Shown: piece after piece, positions 55,049 through 64,000 of the stretch | Position numbering within the stretch: position 1 is the first letter of the stretch | Layout of the letters: each line of letters begins with the position of its first letter | Source: Cranoglanis bouderius | Lineage: Eukaryota > Chordata > Actinopteri > Siluriformes > Cranoglanididae | Assembly (NCBI GenBank): GCA_023630585.1 | Contig: CM042546.1 | Span: forward strand, 16,776,810-16,840,809 | DNA length: 64,000 nt | Direction: 5' to 3' | Made by a program: the position numbers and the translations under genes | The notes under the pieces: generated by a model | What the model was told of the DNA's origin: nothing | What the model saw: the letters and a program-made list of their open reading frames with translations, nothing else | Database searches by the model: none

Positions 55049-56753
55049 TATTTTTGTCATATATAAAAGATATAAAACACAAGTTCCATAATTAACAATT
55101 CAGTTTCAATGGCAACCCTACAAAACAAGTTGGATTCAGGTATCCTTGTTAAATGGCTGTCAACGTTAGGCTGGACTTTCTGCTGCCAAAAGGGGGAGCC
55201 ATTGTAACCAAGCAGACCCCACTATATTTATATTTGATTTGGTGGTACAGTTGCTATGACCAAATGTCCTGGTAAAAGGCATTTGACTGTGATTACAGTA
55301 GGTAAAGTGTAGACAATATAATATAAAAAGTTATTAGACTTTTTATAATTACAGCAAAACTGGTACTCGAGGGTAGTATTGCAGACCTGCTGTAATGTAA
55401 ATTTACCTGACAGTGTTAATCTGGGGGGGTAGATATTTTGAGAAGTATAGGAACAGAAAGGGAAAGGGAAGACTTATAACACTCTTTGTAGATACACGAT
55501 TCATTTTGGAATTTCTTTGCTTTTAGATGCCTGAGGCGAATTCTATAGAATCAAATGGCTACTTGCTTGTAGATAAATGTTAAATCCTGAAGAGTGTTTT
55601 AGATGGAATTATTGGCCATGTGATGGTGAAGGTAGTGATTGCAGATTTACAAAGTCTGGGCAAATGGGTTGATTATTCCACCCACTCCATATTCTGTTTT
55701 AATTTGAATGAGCAGTAAGTGAATGGTAGGCTGCCTGGAGAATATTAACTACATTATACATAGCTAATTATCTAATTACCTTAGCATGTGAGTGAATGGA
55801 GAAAAAAGGTCAAAAGAAATTGGCATGGACTTGGCAAATGGCAGAAGAAGCAAGCAGCAGCCTTATATAATACAATGTCCTCTAAAGGTATTTGAACTGT
55901 CAAATTCAAAATTGCTTTTCTGTTGTTTAATCAAGCAGCTTGGAACTGCAACAATAGTAAATCAAGTATGAAAAGAATGTCAGCTTTTATTTCTTTGTGG
56001 TTATTGGTCAGATGTATACTGTTGAAATGTGTCTGTCTAACAGAGCTTTATACAGATCTGGTGTCTGCCTTTTGGAGGCCTAAAATAAGATAAAGAGTAC
56101 ATAATTGTCTATGAAAAGGAAGGAAAATATTCAGGAGGTAAATGAAAATACTGGTTCATTACCAGAAAGACAGAAATTCGAAGCAAATTTAAGATGAATT
56201 AAAAACATGGAATAATACAGTTGTCAAGGACAAAGATTAATAAAAGCAGAGATGAAATCAAACACAATCAATGATCCACCTGAGCTTATAATACTGGTCA
56301 CTGGCTTACATTCTTGAATCATCATAAAGTTTCTTCAGTTTCCTTAAAGTCTTTATGTTGAACATTACAGTTAATATATTATCATATATTATTATTAATA
56401 TATAATAATTATATATTAACCATCTTTGAATAACAAGACTTTTCTAAGACTACATGTCACAACATTTCCTCTTTATAATCTGAGTGACTGAGTGCTTCTC
56501 CCACATGCTACTTAAGCATCAAGCCCTGGTCTTATTTATTCAGGGTTTGGACTACACTGCAAGATGCAAACCCCTCCTTAGCATTACATGTCAACAAATC
56601 AATTTGCACAGATTACAGAGTATTCCACAAATCACACGTTTGGCAGCTTGCTTGGCAGAATTTGTTATTTTCCCAGCAGTATCATAATTTGTATTTTTGT
56701 CAGCCTTTTTGAGCATATACAGTGTGATAGGGAAACATTGCTGACAGAATATA
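55049..56753. other. No gene recognised
   Basis: AT-rich intergenic sequence between ptpre and kctd3. Only short chance frames; no clear repeat ends. Confidence 0.45.
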
Positions 56754-57268
56754 CACTGTATGGCCATAAGTATGTGAACACCTGACCATCACACCCATAT
56801 GTGGCTCTTCCCCAACACTGTTGCCTCAAAGTTTGAAGCACACAATTGTATAGGATTTCTTTGTATGCTGTAGCATTACAATTTTCCTTCATTGGAACTA
56901 AAGGGCCCAAACATGTTCCAGCATGACAATGCCCATATACACAAAGCGAGCTCCATGAAGACGTGGTTTGTCAAGGCTGGAGTGGATGAACTTGAGTGGT
57001 CTGCAGAGAGCCCTGACCTCAACCCCACTGAACCCCTTTTGGATAAACTGGAATGCTGACTGCACCCCAGGCCTCCTCACACAACATCAGTGGCCGACCT
57101 CACAAATGCTCTTGTGGCTGGACAAATCCCCACAGCCACGCTCCAAAAGCCTTGCCAGAAGAGTGGAGGTTAATTATAACAGCAGAAGGGGACTACATCT
57201 GGAATGGGATGTTCAACAAGCATAAAGGGGATTGATGGTCAGGTGTCCACAGTCTTTTGGCCAAATGG
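56754..57268 (+). mobile_element. Tc1-like deletion derivative
   Basis: The left end CACTGTATGGCCATAAGTAT and right end GTCTTTTGGCCAAATGG are inverted and worn. The interior holds scraps of a transposase catalytic region in shifting frames (CAGCATGACAATGCCCATAT for QHDNAH; CCTGACCTCAACCCCACTG for PDLNPT). About 515 bp, inactive. Confidence 0.75.
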
Positions 57269-57509
57269 TACAACATAGCATAGACTACAGGTTCCCAATC
57301 CTGGCTCTGGAGTCCCCCATCCTGCACATTTTGGTGTTTTCCCAGCTTTAAGCACCCACTTCAACTCAGGAAGGGCTGCTTATTAGCTGATTAATTGGAT
57401 CAGGTGTATTGGGAGCAGGTAAATGCTATTATATGTAGGACATTGGACCAGGGTTATGGGAAGCAGGCAACACAACACAACAGCATTGTGGTCTGCATAT
57501 TCCGAGATG

Positions 57510-57676
57510 GAAGTTCCATCCATCCATCCATTTTCCATACCGCTCATCCTACACAGGGTCGCGTTGGAGACCTGAGGCTATTCCAGGGAACTCTGGGCAC
57601 AAGGCAGGTGACACCCTGGACGAGGTGCCAGCCCACCGCCGGGCACAATCGCACACACATTCACACACCCATTGAG
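57510..57676 (-). mobile_element. L2-type LINE/SINE 3' end, minus strand
   Basis: CCATCCATCCATCCATTTTC is followed by CATACCGCTCATCCTACACA, GGGTCGCGTTGGAGACCTG, CACCCTGGACGAGGTGCCAG and CACACATTCACACACCCATT. This is the complement of the standard fish L2-type 3' end with its GGAT-repeat tail. Confidence 0.8.
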
Positions 57677-58069
57677 ATGGAAGTTAGTACAGTTAGTACA
57701 AAACAACACCATGGTCCATGTGAACAGAATTGAAACAAAGAAATGTTGTTACAGAGCTATACATATTATTAAAATACATAATTACTTGACATAATTATTT
57801 TGATGGTTTATGGATAATTTAATGATTATTTAGCTTGTTGATACAAGATGAAAACATAATTCCAAAATGTTATTAGCCACAGAATGGGCTGTTTTAATAA
57901 AATGTTCACTGGAAATAGTGACAATGAATTAATTAATGTTCAGTCTGCTTTTGTAAAATAATTGAGGCAAAAACAAATGTACAAAATATCGAGCTGTTTT
58001 ATAACAATTGCCAACTGATTTATGAAGGTTTACACACTTCTGTCATTTCACTTGTATATTCTTGAATTT

Positions 58070-58425
58070 CCCCCATGATGAAGAATGACTAGGGAAAGTT
58101 GGCCTCTGAGTCACCTCATATGCATACCCCAGTGAAACAGGAAGTCATGGATGGCCACTTAAGTGTTCCTAAAGCCTCAGGTGAAGGTAAATAAATAAAA
58201 TATAAATGGGAACATGCTCCAGGTACATTTCTATGGGTGTCTATAATTGTGACACATATGAGTTATATATTTTTTGATAAAAGGTTTATTTTCATAGAAT
58301 AAATTTGTTTCAATTAAAAGTTAGATTTCTCTCATCTAAGCTAATTAATCACAAAGTAAGTTTACCTCACAACCTTGTTTTTATGCATCTTCACCAAGGG
58401 TGCCAATAATTGTGTATCTGAATGT
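58070..58425. mobile_element. Tc1 remnant related to the 16620-17955 element
   Basis: ATGACTAGGGAAAGTTGGCC, then GTGAAACAGGAAGTCATGG, and finally AAGGGTGCCAATAATTGTG parallel the right third of the 16620-17955 element. Only the terminal region survives. Confidence 0.55.
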
Positions 58426-58510
58426 AATGTAATATAACATAAAATAATTTAGGTATTATTTTTTTTAATCGCCTGTGGTAAATAAACAATTTTAAGTTTG
58501 AGATCGTAAT

Positions 58511-58511
<1 letters not shown>

Positions 58512-58554
<43 letters not shown>
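58512..58554. repeat. (ATT)n microsatellite
   Basis: About 14 ATT units, 50 bases upstream of the kctd3 promoter motifs. Confidence 0.95.
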
Positions 58555-58604
58555 CTGCAGTGTGGTTTCTTGTGTTTGGGTGAACAATGAGGAATTCAGT
58601 TCAG

Positions 58605-59071
58605 TGACGTCATGAAGACGAACCACTCTCCCATAGCCTCCCATAATCTCCCATAAAAATGACAGATGGCTTGAACAGCTCTGCGGCAGCCAATAGGAGT
58701 GTTGGGGGCGGGACTTGTGTCCCTGGAAAGCCCTGACGCTGGACTCTTTGATTGGCTGTTCTGCTCGACGTCGACGTCGGCTTGTTCTAACCCTCTGTTT
58801 GCAGCGAACATAAAACAAACAAGAGGAAAAGAACGGCCTTTCTGTGTTTGGTGGAGTTTTTCCCCCCCTTCATTAGCCTGTTATATCGATATTTATTTTA
58901 TTAAGCCTGCGATATTCTTGCGGAATATGGCGGACACAGTATGCTAAGACGCCACACACTGTGGCCCTGTGGTGAGGCGTGATGTTTTCGGAGAGTTGCT
59001 GGGAAGAGCACGCGCAGCGGGAGTGTAAGGGGATAAAGAGCGCGAGCTGCTGAGCACAATTCGGTGTCAGA
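58605..59071 (+). promoter_or_regulatory. kctd3 promoter and 5' UTR region
   Basis: The stretch is richer in G+C and CpG than its surroundings. It has a perfect CRE TGACGTCA at 58605-58612, a CCAAT box (CCAATAGG at about 58689) and an inverted one (GATTGGCTG at about 58750). It ends at the kctd3 ATG. No TATA box is obvious, as usual for housekeeping-type promoters. The start site is not defined. Confidence 0.6.
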
Positions 59072-59655
59072 ATGGCTGGAATGTGTAACGGCTCCACTTC
59101 TGGTCCGGGTGACATCATCCAGCTGAACGTCGGCGGAACACGGTAAGGGCTAAACTAAAAGGGCTTCAACAAAACAATAGTCGCATATTATTTGTGTTAA
59201 ACGGAAACTGTGAAATTGGCTACAAGTTGGTAACACATTTCTACAGGCCTGCATCCAGTTACGGAACTTTTAAGTGAAACACATGAAACGCCTCAGATCA
59301 GATGTTCCCTACTGAGCTTTGTGGCACATGGACTTGTTTACAGTTTTAGGTGGTTGATCTGGACAAAATCCACCATCCCTATCACTATGCATACTAAATC
59401 TTGTTGAGTAACAGTGGAGTTGTTATAAAAGTACTGAGGCTACCTCTGGAAAGTATGATAATTTAACACAATATCAATATAATAATATGTGTATTATTTC
59501 TCAACTCTACAATATTCTACAAACACTCCCTAACTGTCATTGCAGTCTTGTTTTACATGAAGTTTAATAGACTATACAATTTATGGGCTATGTGGCAAAA
59601 GCCAGTGTTGTCCGGGTGCCACTGAAGGATCATTTTATCTCTCTCTCTCTGTCTC

Positions 59656-59722
<67 letters not shown>

Positions 59723-60070
59723 TCTTCGTTTCCTTTCGGCTGTTCCCTTCAGGGGTCGCCATAGCGAATCATCTGCCTCCATCTAGCCCTATCCCCTGCA
59801 TCCTCTTCTCTCAGACCGACTACCTTCATGTCCTCCTTCACTACATCCATAAACCTCCTCTTTGGTCTTCCTCTCGGCCTCCTGCCTGGCAGCTCTAACC
59901 TCAGCATCCTTTTACCGATATATTCACTCTCCCTCCTCTGAACATGTCCAAACCATCTCAACCTGGCCTCTCTAACTTTGTCTCCAAAACATCTCACATG
60001 TGCTGTCCCCCTGATGTACTCATTCCTGATCCTATCCATCCTCGTCACTCCCAAAGAGAACCTCAACATC

Positions 60071-60128
<58 letters not shown>

Positions 60129-63100
60129 CACAACATATTGTACATACAAGATGTGAATTACTAAAAGAGTGCATAAGTCCTGTTATTTGAACTCAATTGT
60201 CATTGTCACGGTGAATAAAGTTATTGTCACGGTGTTAAAATGTTTGTTTTTTGCATTGAAAACCAACACACAGAATTCCTTATGCACTGATGTGTAAATA
60301 GCCGATCGGATTACAGCCTTTAAGATTCTGAAGCTTGTGGCCAGCTAAGTGTACAAAAGACATTAGACACTATGCCCTTATCTCATGGCGGAGCCAGAGT
60401 TTCAGAAGACAAACACTTTTCTCTTTTGTCTTCAAAAAGGTGTCAGATTGACATGTCTAGTGTTTCAGATAACCTGTACCTATGGAACTGTACTGCTTCA
60501 TGTCTACCTCCAAGATACCTGATTCAACTATGCAAGGCCCTTATAGTTATAATTCTCTGACTGGATTAAATCAGGGAGGTACATGAATGGAATCCAACAT
60601 TGCTGTATTTTCACACTGAAGCTAAATGTAGAGAGAGAAGGAGCAAATAATGCAAACACTGCATTTGATAGTGAATTTCCTTCTGATGTCTGTTGTATAT
60701 GGAGTTATTACTAGCTTGTTTACTCGTGACGCTGTGATCAGATCAGATCAGATCATTGCAGTGATGGAACAACATGTATGCATCTTTTGGTCCATGTTTA
60801 TTGTCCAACCATGATGAATTAAGGTTAGATGTCAAAATTATCCCTTGGATAGAAGTGCAGGTGACTAGAAGCTAGGTTGGATATAGTAATATTACATGCA
60901 TCATGTTTTAGTGAAACAGGGATAATTGACAATCAGAACTTGGCCAAAAGTAGATTTTTATTTTTTTCCATTTGGAGATTGTGATCAGTATAAAAAGTGC
61001 TCCACGCTTTTTTTCTTTCTTTTTCTTTTTTTCTTTTTAGATTTAGCACCTCAAGACAGACTCTTATGTGGATTCCAGACTCTTTCTTCTCAAGGTAAGA
61101 CTGAAACAAAGGTTTTGTTTAGATCTGATAACTTCTTTTGTTTCTGGAAGGATCATTTTAGGTAACAGAAAGAGAACGTACCACATTTTCAGAAGAAAGA
61201 AGTTAGCACAGTAACTAGAACAGAATTGTGCTGGTATGGTCTTGATCAAACCTTATGTGTCTGTTTTAGTTTACTCAGTGGGAGAATATCAACACTAAGG
61301 GATGAAACTGGAGCTGTAAGTATATACTTTTTATTGTGATAAAGAATTAGATATGTGTCTTCTGTTTAATTTTAATATTTGAATATCCATAAGAGTTAAA
61401 GAATCGATATTCAGTTCACGACTAGGAAAGGGGGGGGGGGGATGCTTAAACGTGTCTTTAATTAAGTATAATTTCCACAGCAATTAAACTTTTCTTCTGT
61501 TGGTGCTGGTGCATGTGTTTGTGTTTGTCATGCCATGTCCTGGGGTTTGAACTCACTGCTGATCAGAAGGTCGTGAGTTCAAACCCCAGCTCTGCCAAGC
61601 TGCCACTGTTGGGCCCTTGAGCAAGGCCCTTAACCCTCAAGTGCTCAGTTGTATAAATGACATAAATGTAAGTCGCTCTGGATAAGGGCGTCTGCCAAAT
61701 GCCGTAAATGTAAATGTAATGTCCACACTGCTGACACCTTCCAACAAGTGTATGTGCAGTAAATACCACAGTCATACAGCCATCTTTCCCCTTTATTCTG
61801 TGGCTATGTTCTGAACCATGTGCTGTTCACTGTTAAACGTGTTAAATGTGCTAAGTTGGCTGAACTTTGCTAACTTGCAACACTGGGGTTGGAGTCCATT
61901 CACCCCTCAATGTACCAGTGGGGTCAAATTCTCTTCAGTGTTATCTGCTCAGAGGGTTCTACATCCCTCACAGTTCAGCCAGCTAGTGGCCTTCTGGCTA
62001 CATACTGCTAGTGTGGCCTGCGGTGACGTACAGCTCTGGAGTAGGATTTGGCTTTCTCTCCATGCAACAGACCCCTCATTCTTTTCATTTGGGTAAGATT
62101 TCCACCTTTTTTTCTGATTCACCAAGTGTTTAGTTGAGCCATGTTGCACTCATGCAACTGCTGTCTGGATTCCCTCAAAGCCAAAGATGGGCACCAGCTA
62201 CCGAATGTGCTCACTGCCTCGTCATCGATTATCTTAAAGACACAGTGTCTGGCTCGGACATTTACCGTGCAGACTATATGGCAATTCTGATGCCCGCATC
62301 CTGCAGTGACTGATACAGATAAGAAGAAGCTCAGAAAGCATACTGAGTTCCTTTCTGTGTGAATTAACAACTTTGCTGTGGCAGTGAAAACCGATGATTC
62401 AAGAGCTGAGACCGCACCAAATCTTCAGGCTTATATTCTTCAACAGAGCTTCAGTGTCCAGGAGATTCTTACAGGCAGATAAATATCCTAGCAGAACCAT
62501 ATTCAACTCTGGCCTCAGTAAAGTCCAGAAACGGGTCTGCCTCTGCTAGCTCGTAGGCCCTGCTGTTAGGATTTAACTAGCCGAGGCAGTCACTCTCAAA
62601 ATGGCAGACATTTGAATGGGATTGGATAGTACTGCACAACTAACAGTGCTGTTCATGGTGGAATTCCAAGATGTTGGTGCGGTAGCATGCAGCAACCACC
62701 TTGGTTCCTTTGGTGGATGTTACTTATAGCCCTTATTGCTAGGTAAATTTTTCCAGAAAAACATTAAAACTGCAAAGTGGCATCTGTGAACATGCAGTTC
62801 GATTAATGTCAGGTTTGGTGATCTGGGTGGCATGATGTTGGTTGCACTGGGTAGCATTGCCAGGTGTCCTGGGTTTGATCCTAAGCAAGGGGTTACTGCC
62901 TAACTGTGAGTTTTGCCTGATCTCCTCATGGGTGATGACCATGGGTGAGTTTCCTCTTTTTTTCCCCTCCCCACCTTTTGGTTGCTCCCATTTCGGGTTC
63001 GCCACAGTGGATCACCCGTTCACATGTTGATTGTGGCTCATGTTTTACACCAGATGCCCTTCCTGTGTGCATGTGGCTCGTGCGACCCTCCAGTGGCTGG

Positions 63101-64000
63101 GGTTGGTTCCACCTCATGAGTTTCCTCTCACGTCCCAAAAACATTGCTTTACACCAAAAAACTGCCCCTTGGTGGGTTTGTGTATGATGCCGTGTGATGG
63201 ACCAGTGTACCATCCATTGTGCATTCCCATCTCGTACCCGGGGTAGGCGCCAGATCTATTGCGAACGACCATCATACAGCATTTACGGAAGATAAATGAA
63301 TGAATGGAGAAAAGTTTGCTGATGATACTATGGTGGTGGACCTCATAAGCAACAGTAACGAGTCAGCATACTGCGAGTAGGTGGAGTGGCTCAAAAAGTG
63401 ACAACAGTATATCACTCCATGTTGATCAAACATAAAAGATGATTGTTGATTTCAGGAGGACCTGCAGTGGTCACTCTCCATGGCACATGATCTGTACAGA
63501 GAGTCAACATTTTCAGGCTCCTTGAGCATAGAAGCGAAAATCTCATTGGATTAATTCTGCATGTTGTACTTATGAAACCGGTGAATGAAATAAATAAATG
63601 CTCTATGTGAGAGCAATGAAGAGTATAAAATGAAAAGCAGAGCCTTTTCCCTGGAACCTTCTCTGTGAGCCAACCTGACAACCCTGAACTTATAGGCAAG
63701 TAATTGCCCAAGCTGTATTCCTAATTCACACCATGCATGTGCTTTTCACACAACTGTACACTACATCACATTTTCCAGCACTACCTGATCCATACCCCAC
63801 ATGTGTAACCACTTTAAAGTGAAAAATGGTGAAAAACTCTCTTTTTTTTTGTGATTTCTGGCTAAAATTGAATAAAAAAAAAATACAGTTGTCATGATTA
63901 CAGTGTGCATGCTTGATAAGATGCTTGATTGAAGCCTGTATCTTTTGCACTATAGATATTTATTGACAGGGACCCTACAGCTTTTGTGCCCATTTTAAAC
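59072..64000 (+). CDS. kctd3: KCTD3-like BTB/POZ-domain protein (first four coding exons, partial at right edge)
   Basis: Exons 59072-59142, 61041-61094, 61270-61315 and 63956-64000 join in phase and encode the start of a T1/BTB domain: IIQLNVGGTR, then FSTSRQTLMWIPDSFFSS, LLSGRISTLRDETGA and IFIDRDPTAFVPILN. This is the KCTD3/SHKBP1 pattern. RQTLMWIPD and TLRDETGA fit KCTD3 better than SHKBP1. The family continues with WD40-like repeats, which lie beyond the window. KCTD3 is known as an accessory protein of the HCN3 channel; the BTB domain mediates oligomerisation. The ATG is followed by a short Gly/Ser-rich leader. The CRE- and CCAAT-bearing promoter lies directly upstream. Confidence 0.93.
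59660..59720. repeat. (AT)n microsatellite at one end of a LINE fragment
   Basis: About 60 bases of AT, preceded by (TC)n. It abuts the 3' end of the minus-strand RTE-like fragment, in kctd3 intron 1. Confidence 0.95.
59722..60072 (-). mobile_element. RTE-type LINE 3' end, minus strand
   Basis: The minus-strand frame 60069-59749 has the typical C-terminus of RTE-like reverse transcriptase ORFs: RLRWFGHVQRR, then LPGRRPRGRPKRRFMDVVKE and ending RWRQMIRYGDP. The short 3' tail GGGAACAGCCGAAAGGAAAC runs into AT repeats. 5' truncated, as LINE copies usually are. Confidence 0.85.
60078..60126. repeat. (AT)n microsatellite
   Basis: About 49 bases of AT on the 5' (truncated) side of the LINE fragment. 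The remainder of kctd3 intron 1 to 61040 shows no other feature. Confidence 0.95.
61545..61712 (+). mobile_element. tRNA-derived SINE in kctd3 intron
   Basis: Same family as 5700-5905. The B box GTGAGTTCAAACCCCAGC is kept and the A box is mostly lost. The body AAGCTGCCACTGTTGGGCCC and the full 3' end GTCGCTCTGGATAAGGGCG, CTGCCAAATGCCGTAAATG are intact. Confidence 0.85.
62830..63290 (+). mobile_element. LINE 3' end fragments (L2-type with an RTE-like insert)
   Basis: Pieces of an L2-type 3' end (GTCCTGGGTTTGATCCTAAG; TTTCCTCTCACGTCCCAAAA; GATGCCGTGTGATGGACCAG) are split by a stretch like another LINE end (TTCGGGTTCGCCACAGTGGA, ACACCAGATGCCCTTCCTG). The order suggests a nested insertion. It lies in kctd3 intron 3; the rest of that intron shows no gene. 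Confidence 0.5.

Overview
This is a window of teleost fish nuclear DNA, AT-rich and crowded with transposons. The evidence is three vertebrate genes split by GT-AG introns, many Tc1/mariner copies, tRNA-derived SINEs, L2/RTE LINE ends and long dinucleotide repeats. The density of Tc1 elements and the Ostariophysi-like SINEs suggest a catfish or a relative, but I cannot fix the species.

Left part (1-14 kb): the 3' part of a C14orf28-like gene lies on the minus strand (three coding exons; its last exon is beyond the left edge). It is followed by Tc1 elements, a SINE, two unclassified small inverted-repeat elements and one nearly intact Tc1 transposase with a single stop codon.

Middle (15-39 kb): a GC-rich possible first exon at 14.96-15.15 kb, more Tc1 and SINE nests, then a full-length endogenous retrovirus (21045-35576). 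It has 1,688-bp LTRs with no difference found between them, a 4-bp target duplication, a long leader, gag, pol and env, all open. Gag and pol share a frame and are separated by one UGA in a known readthrough-type context (UGA CUA). The pol frame holds one normal and one degenerate protease-like domain, and two RNase H regions. Env has the short-F2/long-F1 layout of class I fusion proteins, and a strong splice acceptor sits one base before its ATG. This is the most interesting object in the window. It resembles the lineage described as lokiretroviruses, but that assignment is an inference.

Right part (39-64 kb): a complete ptpre-like gene (receptor tyrosine phosphatase epsilon, 19 coding exons, 680 residues, two PTP domains) on the plus strand, its introns carrying several Tc1 derivatives and a hAT-like element. 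Then comes about 5 kb of repeats, a CpG-containing promoter with CRE and CCAAT motifs, and the first four coding exons of a kctd3-like gene, which runs off the right edge. If the 15-kb first exon belongs to ptpre, the provirus lies in sense orientation inside ptpre intron 1; this is untested.
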